Positions 24,736 through 36,971 of a stretch of DNA of 64,000 nt are shown one piece after another. The notes beneath the pieces were generated by a model. That model saw nothing but the letters and a program-made list of their open reading frames with translations, was not told the DNA's origin and did not search any database. Position 1 is the stretch's first letter. Each line of letters opens with the position of its first letter. The position numbers and the translations under genes are program-made. Source of the DNA: Ilex aquifolium (taxonomy: Eukaryota; Streptophyta; Magnoliopsida; Aquifoliales; Aquifoliaceae); the NCBI GenBank assembly GCA_951799425.1, contig OX637403.1, positions 23,836,811 to 23,900,810 of the forward strand, written 5' to 3'.

Positions 24736-25615
24736 ATCCTTATTTATATGTTTAGTGGGGCCCCAGTTGACTGTCTGATTTGGAGGCTTCTTCTTTTCCA
24801 TCTCTGTCTGTCTTTATACAAAATCAATAGTAAATACAATGCCAGGCTTTCACTTTCATAAACCTATCCAAAAATGGAGTGAAGTGGACAATTTTTCTAG
24901 TGAGAAACAAGGAATCCTTTCCTGTGCCCTACCCTCAGGCCCTCTCTGTCTCTATGTTTATGTTTTTTCCTCCTCCAATAGAACTTGGCCAGCATTGCCA
25001 TACTGAAAATATATGCAGTTTGTAGTTGGTTATTGTAGAAAATATAGATCCAAAATCTAGAAGATTACTCCTAATAACTCCGAGTTAGAAAATTAAATAA
25101 GTTCCAAGCTTTGCATACGACTTACACGTAAGGGTTCTTATAGATTTTTGCTTCTTTTTTTCCACAGGCACCATTTTCACCCAAGTCAACAGAGCTAAGC
25201 AGTCATAAGGTGACAGCCACAGTAGAAAGGACTGAAAAAATTTATTGCCATTTGTCTCAATCGGATCAAGAAATCATCCAGAGCATGTTTGCCTCAAGGA
25301 GAGAAGAGGGTTTTTGAAGCTGTCTTCATAGCAACGGCTTAAAAGTTAGAACTTCCAAGCAGCCACAACAAATCTAGAACCTACTTCTGGTAAAAGCCAC
25401 AGAAATGGTAGCTCCTGCTCCTTCCAAGGCATCTTGACAGTTAATTGTATTCCATGAGTACGATCTTATCGAGTCTTAGTAGTCTCATGACTTTGCTAAG
25501 AGCGTCGGATGCATTAGAAATGAGAAAGGATTATAGCATCTGTGATCTTACAGTTGTTTGTCCATGTTACTTGGAATTGTTTAGTATGAAAATGCTTAAA
25601 AAAATCTATTTGCAA

Positions 25616-26167
25616 TTAGGGGTGTTCAAATTTTCGATTACCGGAATATTCCGATCCTACCCAACCCTACCCCACACTACTGATTGATTACCGCAAAAAA
25701 TCGGGTAGGCCAACGAAAGAAATTTTGGTATTCTGCAAAAATCGGGTAGGAATGTGAAATACGCATACAAATTCTGTCTTCCGACCCGACCCTACCCGCA
25801 CACACACACACACACATATATATATGTGTGTGTGTGTGTGTTAAGTTTTTAACATTTTAATACTATTAATGTGTGCAAAAATCACAAACCAGAAACACTG
25901 TTAATGTGTTAAATTTTTAACGTTTTTAACATTATTGTGTTAGTTAATTGGTGCAGGTTATTTAATTGAATTGTTAAAATGATCCAAAAATTAATAACTA
26001 AAAAATATTGTGTTCATCCGACTTCCTATCCGATTGTTTTGGACAGAATTTGGGTTAGAATAATACACTTGATCGGATAGGGTAGGCCAAAAAAAATTTC
26101 TTCCGTAAAACATCGGGTAAGAAGATAAAATACCATAATTCCTACCCCTTATTATGGTGAACACCCT
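25616..26167. mobile_element. hAT-like MITE with palindromic microsatellite centre
   Basis: The ends are TTAGGGGTGTTCA and, inverted, AGGGTGTTCACC. TATTTGCAA flanks both sides (25607-25615 and 26168-26176), consistent with an 8-bp hAT duplication plus a matching base. The interior has GATCCTACCC and ATCGGGTAGG repeats. Near 25799-25842, (CA)n, (TA)n and (TG)n join into a perfect self-complementary stretch. Related ends occur at 47862-48718. Confidence 0.75.
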
Positions 26168-26404
26168 TATTTGCAAGGAGAAATGCTAGCAATATTGTTG
26201 CATCATTCTTATACCCAATTGCCTCTATACAATGCCAGCTATCTCCTTTCGACAGTTCTGAGGATCACTTAAACAACCACCTCTTTTTAAATCAATCTAC
26301 ACAAACTTTGATAAGGAATAACAGCGAATGAATACAATTTCATCAACTGTCACACATTATTACAAGTTGTAACCATGATATTTGTTGGTTTTGGATATAT
26401 TTGG

Positions 26405-26577
26405 CATACAGTACCAAATTTTGAAATTAAATTAAAAGCTCAAATGACATGGCAGTATATTATTTGGAGTCTATTGGGGCCCAAATGACATGGCACCAAA
26501 TAAAGAAGCTCAAGTCAGCTGTCGTGTCATTTGAGCTCTTAATTTGATCCCAAAGTTTGGTCAGTATAGCATTACTG
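26405..26577. mobile_element. MITE just after the stop of dioxygenase copy 1
   Basis: Inverted arms read ATTAAAAGCTCAAATGACA (left) and ATTAAGAGCTCAAATGACA (reverse complement of right), with outer matches CCAAATTTTG and CCAAACTTTG. The 3' flank of copy 2 reads from GGATATATTTGCCA straight into the gene end at about 31930-31950 without this block, which serves as the empty site. It lies about 20 bp downstream of the copy 1 stop codon, so it is probably transcribed in that gene's 3'UTR. Confidence 0.65.
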
Positions 26578-26595
26578 ATTTGCGTTGCAGATCTT

Positions 26596-29500
26596 CTAAT
26601 CTTCTTCAAGCTGTGAACTTACTGACATGAAAGCTCCATGAAAACCATATGGCACTCTACCAGGCAGAGTAATTTTGGCAACTGGCTCGCTCGAAATATT
26701 TTTGGTGTCGACTATATAAACCTGCAAGAAGAGAGTTAAACATATCTGTAAAACCCTGCAATAATATAGGACTCTACTTAAACACTGGTTAATGGTTATG
26801 AAATAACTTGCCTGAGATATGTTCGTGTTTTCATTATGCACAAATGTAATTATCCAACCATCGTCTTCTTCAAGACCTCCAACTTTAGGAACAAAAGTGG
26901 CTCCTGAGCAGAAGGTGTTCTCTGGAAAGCTATGGTACTCAACCTTTATCAGCTTGTTCTTCAAGAAATAAATATAAAAATCTTTATCAGCTCTTCGTGT
27001 TGTTTGTTTTCCTATTTCAGAAAATCAAAGATAGCAAAGGGTGTTCTATGGAAAGCTAAATGAATGACAGGAGGGACAAAAGAAGATGCTGGAGCCTACT
27101 AATTCCCAAGACAATCCATTCTCTGGTTCTTCAAAGTATAGCTTGGCTAGACCTCCATATTTAGCCCTTCCTGCAATTTAACAAATTTGACAAAACCATT
27201 ATTCTCAGAGATTAAGCTCTCATATACATAATGGTAACATTTTTACCTGAAGAGGAACTTGCAATTGAATCAACAACTTGGGTGTACCCAAATCTGTTTT
27301 TGCTACCGATGAAGTTTTCATTGATCATAGGAAATTCCATAGAAAATTCTGTTCCTGTGAGATTCCTTTCCTTCACCTCTCCTGTTTTCATGTTTAATCT
27401 CCACTCGTGGGCACGAGAAAAAAAAATTCCATCTTGAGTCATACTGTCACCATTATCTTCAACAGAGTTCATATGCATATAACCTCTGGAAAACCACTCA
27501 TATTTGTTCAAGCCTTGATCAGGTCCCGGTATAACTGATCCACGAGCTTTACACGCCCACATTACTACCTGCTCATTCTCATCCAAGCATAGTTTTAATT
27601 CAAATTTATCTTTTCATTTAACCAAAGACATGGGCTTAAGGAAACGGATGCAATATTTACTTATTACCTCATCACCATCCTCGAAACAATTGAAAAGGTG
27701 AAATACACTACTTGGTTCCACTTCAAACCACTGGATGGAATCTGCATCACCATAGCGAGGCATAACTCCAATCCTGGCATATCCTTTCTTGTCATACTTC
27801 ATCAGCCTACATATAACGAAAATTGCCATCAAAAAACCAAAGTGTATTCCTCCACTTTTTTAGGCCTTTGCTAAAGAACTTGTTTGTCTGCTGAAGCCAT
27901 TTATAAGTGAATGTGAGGAATACACACTTACGGGCCTCCATCAATGAGTCGATTTATGTCTATAACCACTGGAAAATCAATGATCACATTGTACCTGCAG
28001 ACCAAATCTGCATTAAGTCCACACTGAAATTGTAATCAACTTTGGAAACTTCAAATCGCGAAAAAATTTGTTGATTAGCACTTAAATACCTCGGTGTAAC
28101 CCCAATATCACGGCACAGGCTACACCTTCTAAATTTGAGATCAACTCTATGAATTAATTTGTTTCCATCAGCTGAAAAAGGACAATGAACTTTAAGATAG
28201 TAACAAATTAACAACATTTAAAAAGTGGTTCTAGAGGCTAATTTTGAGCTAAACTACTGAAGTATATACCGGAGATCACTCCCAACTCAAAGTAAGGTTT
28301 TTGCGCATCAAACCCCATCATAACGAGCTCTCCAGTTCCTGGAGCTTTCTGTATCATTGAAAATGTCACTTGAGCATAAAGTAATCTGTTTGACATCAAA
28401 ACAAAATTCCATTATTCTTGTATGGTTTTGGTACCTTTGGGTGACTAGTGAATGGTCGATTCCATGCTCCATTAACATCCCAATTGCCCAAAGTTTCTAG
28501 CGTGAAAATGTCAATCTCTTGAGGCACGTGGTTCTCAGCAATTGAGTAAAACTTCCCTGAATGCTCGAAAACATTCGTATTGCTAATGTGTTTGTTTACA
28601 TCGCCAAATCTCAACTGCAAACAATCAGTTATGTCGAGTAATGAAATTACTACTGTTATGGTGTACTTAATCTTTCACAAAGCTTTTAGACAATAGATTT
28701 TGGCCAAATAATGTGTTCAAATTACTTGTTTCTAGCATTTAAGGTTGTCCATGCCAGGATATTGATGGCTCAATATATAATGCATATAATTCATAGTTGA
28801 ATTGGACAGTTGATACAATGCTTTAGTTTAACAAGGATGAGTTCCCCGTATATTAGTACTTATATTCCTAGTAGTTTGAGCTGTTTGTTTATCAAATCTA
28901 CAAAAATGGGCCTCCTTAGTTTTCAGAAAATGAGTTACTCCAAGTTGAGGCGCCGTAATTCAATCAGGTGAAGGCTATTGAATTGTTGTGATAACCTTCT
29001 TACCAAATTTAGCAGATAAGCTGACAAAATTGCTGGGGAATCTCCTTCAAGTGCAGGAAGAAAAGATGGTTTCTTTCTTTCTTTTTCTAATTTCAAAGTA
29101 TCTGTTTGAACATGCCTGTTGTTGTAGTAGATAGTCCAGCTACCATCACTATCTTTATTGAAATTTAAAGAATGGAGCATTCCTTCTCCTTCTATCCATG
29201 TGTGACTTGATCTACCAAACATAGAAACTGTCGATTTTAGTCCTCCAAAAAGAGGGTTTGGGCCTGCAAATGCCATAACATACATTGTTCACATTGTTTT
29301 ATAACTTTGCACGTTGGTGATGTTTGTTTTTTGTAAAAAAAACAATTGGAATTAAACAATGGGAAGACAGAGATCAACCTCATTGGTTAATCTTTGTATC
29401 ACTTTGTTAACAAGGGATTTACAATTTGGAGTTATATGCAGAGCTCCTACAATGAGTAAATGGCATAAAACTGAGAATTCCTCCATGATTTGAACTTAGC

Positions 29501-31004
29501 GTTGGATTAGGATTATTAAAGTCCACCCCCTTTTACATAAGTATAATCGATCAAAACCAGTTTTATAACTTTGCATGTTGGTGATGTTTGTTTTTTGTAA
29601 AAAAAACAATTGGAATTAAACAATGGGAAGACAGAGATCAACCTCATTGGTTAATCTTTGTATCACTTTGTTAACAAGGGATTTACAATTTGGAGTTATA
29701 TGCAGAGCTCCTACAATGAGTAAATGGCATAAAACCGAGAATTCCTCCATGATTTGAACTTAGCGTTGGATTAGGATTATTAAAGTCCACCCCCTTTTAC
29801 ATAAGTATAATCGATCAAAACCAGTTTAATATGGTCCTCCATCTAATACCAAGGGGCAGAAAGTTTTAGCAGATCGATTTGGATTTATATGCAACTAATA
29901 TGGACAGTGCCAAGGTTCATTCGTGGTCATCCAAATTTTCACTTATCCTTGTTATTGAACTTATTTGTGTTCTAAGTACCATTTTTTTTCGATGTTTTCT
30001 GGTTATCGACCAAACAAAGAAAAACCTTGCAGTTGTTGTCTTGGTTATTCAGTAAATTCTCACAAATCTGGATAGAAATGAGCCATATAAACTAAGGAAA
30101 GGCATAAGATATAATAATAATCAAGTGGCTAAAGACAGTACTGACAATTACATTGAATATAATGTTGGGTGATAAAATTAAAGCAAGTTGCATACCATTT
30201 CTTATGTAGATACCCTCTGGAAAATCATCTGGAATACTTCCTTCAACACTGGAAACAAGAACTGCTTCTTCTATCTCTTCAACTGGAGCAAAGTTACTCT
30301 GATAGTATACATGTTTTGTGGATACAATTAATATTAATTGATCAAAACTGTTACATGTCAGCATCTTTGCAAGCATGCATGCAGGTGCAATGAAGGGGAT
30401 TAGTGCCCCCAGCAGTACCTGAGATGGGAGCAATGGCTGGTCAACAAATTCGAACACACGATCGACAAAGGCATCTAATAATCTCACTGGACTGTTTTTG
30501 ATGGTTTTGGCAACGTGGTCGATCTGCACGGGGACTTGCTGAAACCCTCTCAGAAATGGCTGCTAATGAAAACCAGACTCAATGAGTTATGCTTGATATA
30601 ACTTGTGAAATTTTTCACTTTGACATGTTTTGACAACTAGTATTCTGATAGTGTTAAATTCAGCTTTTGACAAGGTGCTAGAATATATTCAAGCAATAAC
30701 AATTCACCACTGGACTTAGTTTTAAGATTCTAGAATATAAACACTGGAATATATTAAACATCAGAGATAAATTTTTCTAAGCCCATATGAGAATATATTA
30801 GCCACTAAAGATTTACTTGCTAACACTACAAAAATAACCAAAGTTTCAACTTTCATGTCATATGGAGAGAGAGAGAGAGAGAGAGAGAGATTAGTCTGCC
30901 TTGAAAGGGGAAGAGAGTGAGTTCTTGAAGTGATCAAATATGTGTGAGGTGAAAGGCCTCTGAACAGAGCAATTCACTTGAAATCCATAACTGCAAACAG
31001 CCAT
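26596..31004 (-). CDS. carotenoid cleavage dioxygenase, ZAS-like, copy 1 (iron ligand lost)
   Basis: Thirteen exons read 31004-30900, 30562-30419, 30298-30196, 29263-29004, 28614-28435, 28348-28270, 28171-28090, 27994-27932, 27806-27668, 27568-27247, 27170-27100, 26958-26812 and 26721-26596. They give 606 aa with no stop. The product is a seven-bladed-propeller non-haem-iron dioxygenase of the CCD family. The N-terminus is Ser-rich and could be a plastid transit peptide. Iron-binding positions are His262 (FTSHPK), position 311, His375 (FHLFNCFEDGDE) and His593 (YGFHGAF). Position 311 is Arg (LCRDIGVT, codon CGT) where the twin and the family have His. Catalysis is therefore doubtful. Intron 1 starts with GC (AAG|GCAGAC) and intron 12 with GC (CAG|GCAAGT). 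The whole sequence resembles plant CCD1-like/zaxinone-synthase-like proteins. The substrate is unproven. Confidence 0.9.
29297..29824. repeat. 264-bp near-identical tandem duplication in intron 3 of copy 1
   Basis: Units 29297-29560 and 29561-29824 both start TTTTATAACTTTGCA and end GATCAAAACCAG. I see only about two base differences. The matching intron of copy 2 (about 34700-34940) has one, more diverged, unit, so this duplication came after the gene duplication. Confidence 0.9.
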
Positions 31005-31970
31005 CTCTCTCTCTCTCTTCTCTTAACTCCTCTCTTTATCTTAACTCTTACACTTGTAGACTTTTATATATACTTAGTTATTCTCTTGATATGCTCCGGG
31101 GTTGGTGCAATCAGAAGCTGTCGAATTGGAGCCAACAGTGTACACTAAGCCAATTTTAAGAATAAAAACTGTTTTATTCAGGAGATGAAGATCCCATATT
31201 ATAAAAGAGCATCTTATAATTATAATGTATTGTTAATATTTTCAACACATGCGATGTTATGGTACTGACTTTTTTGGGTTGTATTGAGGCTAAAGGTATG
31301 TGGTGTCATTTTCATAAATAGAAACGACCCCACAATTTCATTTGAATTTTGACATGTTATTAAGGGTTCTTAAGAAAATTGAATAAATAAGAGAAATTGG
31401 TTAGTCCTTTCCAAGTCCATTCTCAGTAGTCGTACTGTCTTTGATCTTGTGTTCCGTTCTAATTCGCACTGGATTCGATATAATCTTTGGATGTTAATTG
31501 GAAAATTTCATGAGCCTTGGTGTATATGGATTAGTGGGTTTATTGGAAATCTTTTTTTTTTTTTTTTGTTTGAAGTGGATCTTATGCACAGCTCGACTAA
31601 TTCTTTCTTCGGTAGGGTATTTATTGGAAATCTTCAATAGAGTATGGTCATTAGATGTATATGTCTCAAATGTATCCAGATTTAACTACTACTGCTGGCC
31701 AAAACCCTTCAAATGGAAGATACAATGAGAAAGAACAACCTAGTTTCTTTTGGAAGGGGTTTGCATTGCTATAACATTCTTATACCCAACTGCCCCTATA
31801 CAATATCACTAAAAACAACCACATCTTTTCAAATCACTCTACAAACTACTAAGGAACAGCAGTAAATGAATACAATATCATAACTATCACACCATATAAC
31901 TAGTTGAACCCATGATTGTGGTTGATTTTTGGATATATTTGCCACTACAGATCGTTTAATCTTGTCAAAA

Positions 31971-34900
31971 TTATGAACGCGTTGACATGAAAGCTCCATG
32001 AAAACCATATGGAACTCTACTTGGCAGAGTAATTTTTGCAACTGGCTCACTCGAAAATTTTTTGGTGTCGACTACATAAACCTGCAAGAAATGAGTAAAC
32101 AGATCTGTAAAACCTGCAATAACATACGATTAGATTTAAAAATGCTAGTTCCTCATCATGAAATAACTTGCCTGCGATATGTTAAGATTTTCGTCATGTA
32201 CAAATGTGATGATCCAACCATCATCTTCTTCAAGACCTCCAACTTTAGGGACAAAAGTGGCTCCTGAGCAAAATGTGTTCTCTGGAAAGCTATGGTACTC
32301 GGTCTTTATCGTCTCTTCCTTCAAAAAAAAATTTCAGCTCTTCACATTGTTTCTCTCATTATTTCCTAAAATCAAAGTTAAGTACAAAGATGTATCTATA
32401 TGAGTGACAGGAGGGACACAAAGAAGGTGCAAGAGCCTACTAGTTCCAAAGAAACCCCATGCTCTGGTTCTTCAAAGTATAGCTTGGCTAGACCTCCAAA
32501 TTTGCCCCTGCCTACAATTGTGACAGGTTTGATGAAACATTGTCTCAAATATTGATCTATGACAAACATAATGATAATTTTTTTTTCTCTTTTCGGAAGA
32601 TGGTTGATCTGTTGTTACCTGCAATAGAGCTTGCAATTGAATCAACAACTTGGGTGTACCCAAATTTGTTTTTACAACCCATAAAGTCTTCATTGATCAT
32701 AGGAAAATCCATAGAAAATTCTGTTCCTGTGAGATTCCTTTCCTTCACCTTTCCAGTTTGCATGTTTAATCTCCACTCGTGAGCACGAGAAAAAAATATT
32801 CCATCTTGAGTCATACCATCACTAGTATCTTCAACTAAATTTACATGCTTAAAACCTCTAGAGAACCACTCATATTTGTTCAAGCCTAGATCAGGTCCTG
32901 GTATAACTGATCCTTGAGCTCTACACGCCCACACTATAACCTGTTCATCATCACAAAAGATAGACTTAGTAAAAGGAATGCAACATTTAGACTGAATTTA
33001 TATATAAATTACGATCATTGTTCATTACCTCATCACCGTCCTCAAAACAATTGAAAATGTGAAATACACTACTTGGTTCCACTTCAAACCACTGGATGGA
33101 ATCTGCATCACCATAGCGAGGCATCACTCCAATCCTGGCGTATCCTTTCTCGTCATACCTAATCAACCTACATACATGTGAAGTTTCTGCAAGAAATCAA
33201 AAAATATCCCTGTTTCTTTTTAAGGCATTTGCAAAAGAACTTGCTAAACTGTTGATGCCATCAATAAGGGAATGTCAAGAACATATATACTCACGGGCCT
33301 CCACCAACGAGTCGATTGATGTCTATAGTTAGAGGAAAGTCAATGATCACATTGTACCTGCAGACCAAAGCTGCATTAACTCCAAATTGATGTTATAGTC
33401 AACTTTAATCTCCAGTTTTGCAATGGAAGCCTTCAAAGTGGAACAAAAATCATAGTTTGGTACTTTGGTACCTCTGTGTAACCCCCATGTCATGGCACAG
33501 GCTACACCGATTTGATTTGAGATCTACTCTATGGATCAATTTCGTTCCATCAGCTGAAAAAGGGGAACGAATTTTACGATAATAACATAACAACATATTA
33601 AAAAGTGGCCTACACGCTAATCTTGAACTAAACTACTGAGGAATATACCTGAGATCACTCCCAGTTCAATGTAAGGTTTTTGTGCATCAACCCCCATCAT
33701 AATCAGCTCTCTTGTACCAGGAGCTTTCTGTGATAGAAAATGTTACTGAAGCATCAAATAAGCTATTTGATATTAAGACAGATGTATCGTTGTTTGGTTT
33801 TAAGTACCTTTGGGTGACTAGTGAATGGTCGGTTCCAAGATCCATCAACATCCCAGTTACCTAAAGTTTCTAGTGTGGAAATGTTGATCTCTTGAGGGAT
33901 ATGATTCTCAGAAATTGAGTAAAATTTCCCCGAATGCTCGAAAACATTGGTATTGCTGAGGAATTTGTTTACTTTGCCAAGTCTCAACTGCAAACTCCAA
34001 AATTCAAACAGTAAGTTATGTCAAGCTTGGAAATCACTATTGTTATGATCTCATTAACACAACAGAAGCTTTTAGACTATAGATTTTTGATCAAATAGTA
34101 CCTTTCCAAATTTCTTGTTTCTGGCATTTCAAATTGTCTTAGTCTGGCTTTCGGTAAGTCATATAAGTCATAGTTGAATCAGACAGTTGATATAATTCCT
34201 TAGTTTAATAAGGATGATTTCACCATTTTTTGGTACTGATGTACCAGTTTGAACAGCTTGTTCAAATAAAAAAAGATACAAAATGCGCATAGCCTCTTCA
34301 GCAAATGAGATAGTCCAAGTTCCAATGGGTGGTGTTCTTACCAAATTTAGCAGATAAGCTGACAAAATGGCCGGCGAGTCTCCTTCAATTGCAGGAAGAA
34401 AAGTTGGTTTGTTTCTTTCTTGTTCTAATTTGAAAGTCTCTGTCTGAACCTGCCTGCTGTTATAGTAGATAGTCCAGCTGCCACCACTATCTTTATTGAA
34501 ATATAAAGCATGAAGCATTCCTTCTCCTTCTATCCATGTGTGACTTGATCTTCCAAACATAGAAACTGTCAATTTTAATCCTCCAAAAAGAGGGTTTGGG
34601 CCTGCAAATGCAATAACTTAAAACAAATTCACAGCATATTGACATATGTAGTATGTACCCAACCTAATCACATATGATAGTTTGTGCTGTTGACATTGAC
34701 ATATAATTTAGCACGTTGGTGATGTTTGTTCTTGTACGAAAACTAGGAAATGGACAACTGTCAAGACAGAGTTGTCGATCTTGGATCACCTTGTGAACAA
34801 TGCATTTACAATTTGGATTGATATGCCAAGCTCCTACAATGATTAAATGGTATAAGACCAAAAGATTTCCTCCACGACTTGAACTTATCAAAGGACTGTT

Positions 34901-35958
34901 ATAATAATCTGGTCTTCCATATAAAACCAAGGGGTGGAATGCGTCAGTTTGGATTTGTATACATCACTGTCTACAGTGTCAAGGTTCATTACAATCATCA
35001 AATTTTATCCCCATTGATCTGTAAATTGTCTCACATTGGCTTCAAACCAACAGTAAAAAAAAAAGAATCATATCAAATATGAAGTTCTATACCATTTCTT
35101 ATGTAAACACCCTCCGGAAAATCATCTGGAATCCTTCCTTCCACAGTATTGGTAACAAGAACAGCTTCTTCCATCTCTTCAATCGGGGCAAAGTTACTCT
35201 GCCAGTGTACATACATTGGTATAACTTAAAATGTAATCAATCAGAACTGTTTCAGGTCAGCAGGTGACATGCATAGGACACTTCCTGCCAACTTAACACG
35301 AAATCGATACTGAATTAATGGGTATGGGGTTAGGCTTAAGGGCTTCGAGTGATAAACAAGCGAATATGTTAAGACACGTTAAGTAACTAAACACGATATG
35401 AATCTGCTAAAGCTGATTTATACAGGGAAAGAAGCTAACACAAACCTGACTATAGGGGTTCAGTATGATCCCCGAACGACCTGACCCATTGCCAGTAGCA
35501 GCATGCATGCATGCAGGTGCAATAAAGGGGACTAGTGCCCCCAGAGGTACCTGAGATGGGAGCAATGGCTGGTCAACAAATTCGAACACCAGATCGACGA
35601 AGGCATCTAATAATCTGACTGAAGTGTTTTTGATGGTTTTGGCAACGTCGATCTTCAGGGGAACTTGCTGCAACTCTCTCAAAAATTGCTGCTTATCAAA
35701 ACAAGACTGCATGATCAGTTATGCTTGGTACAACTTGTAAAATTCATACATTTATGAAAAACTCAAGATTTTACTTGCTTTCACCCACCACAGAAGAGAA
35801 ACCAAGTACTCTAAGGAGCTTCTTTCATATGGTAGAGAGAGAGAGTAATCTACCTTGAAAGGAGAAGAGAGTAAGGTCTTGAAATGATCAAATCTTTGTG
35901 AAGTGGAAGGCCTCTGAACAGAGCCATTCACTTGAAATGCATAACTGCAGGCTGCCAT
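31971..35958 (-). CDS. carotenoid cleavage dioxygenase, ZAS-like, copy 2 (complete active site)
   Basis: Thirteen exons read 35958-35854, 35691-35551, 35198-35093, 34601-34342, 33987-33808, 33727-33649, 33553-33472, 33357-33295, 33167-33029, 32940-32619, 32511-32441, 32318-32172 and 32081-31971. They give 601 aa, with exon lengths and phases nearly the same as copy 1. All four iron-binding histidines are present: His262, His311 (LCHDMGVT), His375 (FHIFNCFEDGDE) and His593 (YGFHGAF). CCD enzymes use iron and O2 to cut double bonds of carotenoids or apocarotenoids. The EFSMDFPMINE- and NKYEWFSRG-type text fits the ZAS/CCD1-like plant clade from memory, which acts in plastids on apocarotenoids. 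Intron 12 has a conserved GC donor (CAG|GCAAGT). The C-terminus is five residues shorter than copy 1. A GA microsatellite runs right up to the ATG. Confidence 0.92.
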
Positions 35959-36557
35959 CCCTCTCTCTCTCTCTCTCTCTCTCTCTGTGTTTGTGTGTCT
36001 CTTTATTTGTATTACACTAAGCCAAAGTCAAGAATAAAAACAGTTTTACTTAGGACAGGAAGATCCGATACAATCAAAAAACATCTGATTTGACATGTTC
36101 AAATCATATGATGTTTACAATACTTGGATTATTTGGTTTGTACGACCTAAGGTGTGGACATTGGAAATTCAGTATGTTTAATCCCCAACCCAGTTACTTT
36201 GTTGTCTACAAATTGATTTGAGTTGACATTTTATAGAATTTCTTAACAAAATTGCATCAATGAAAGACAATGGTAAGGCCTGTCCATGTCCATTTTCAGT
36301 TTTTGAAAGAACCTTTTTTTTTTCAGATTGCAATGAGCCTTCAATGAGTATAGTCATGTGATGCTGACAAAACAAAAGTGATACTTAGGCACACAAGATT
36401 CTCTAGTTTATAACGGTGTTTATTAGAGATAAATGATGAGTATTCTTATTTCTATTTTGAGAAAAAAAAAAAAAAAAACTTGGGTCTTAGAGTCATCGTG
36501 ATATATCGCTTAAATGGATGAACACTGGTCATTACATCATGTCCGGTCTCTAGCACA
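35959..36557. other. upstream flank of dioxygenase copy 2
   Basis: The first part should hold the 5'UTR and promoter of the minus-strand gene: a GA/CT microsatellite at about 35960-35986, then ACACTAAGCCAAAGTCAAGAATAAAAAC, which also occurs upstream of copy 1 near 31143-31170 in a diverged form. No clear TATA box was fixed. The remainder is AT-rich without a gene. Confidence 0.5.
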
Positions 36558-36571
36558 GTGATATGCTCTAT

Positions 36572-36789
36572 TTTTTTTTTTTTTTTAACGGTAAGGGAAA
36601 TTCAGACCAGTTTATGCGCAATTAATCCCCTCCCTAGTCTGGTCAAAGGTAAGTCATCCACGCAAAGAATAGAAAATTCATGAGAGATAAATCTCTCATG
36701 ATCTGATTCCAAAGAGTTACCAAGATTCGAATTTAAGAGGTTTAGATTTACAATTTATTTTTATTACCAGTTGAACTAATCTCGATGTT
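36572..36789 (-). mobile_element. SINE family A, minus strand, with target duplication
   Basis: A T-run (the poly(A) tail in reverse) opens the copy and an A-box-like TAGTTCAACTGGTAATAAAA (reverse complement) closes it. Flanks are GTGATATGCTCTAT (36558-36571) and GTGATGCGCTCTAT (36790-36803), a target duplication with two differences. The body contains ATTCATGAGAGATAAATCTC, shared with other copies. Confidence 0.75.
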
Positions 36790-36971
36790 GTGATGCGCTC
36801 TATTTGGCACAAAGGAATCCACATTGAACTAATACTGCTAACTCTACCATGGACTTACCCAAGTTCCAACCCACAACTAGCCTACAAACATTGTTGAAAG
36901 GCCAACTTGCCTGTCCCTTGGGAAAATGTTGGGTTGTTAACCCACTATTAAACAATTTAAAAGTCATAAAT

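Noticed and set aside
35407-35550. Extension of dioxygenase copy 2 exon 2 past the donor, reading PACMHAATGNGSGRSG
   Set aside because: Copy 1 has no comparable extension, the donor after LLPSQ is canonical in both copies, and the next exon joins in phase there.
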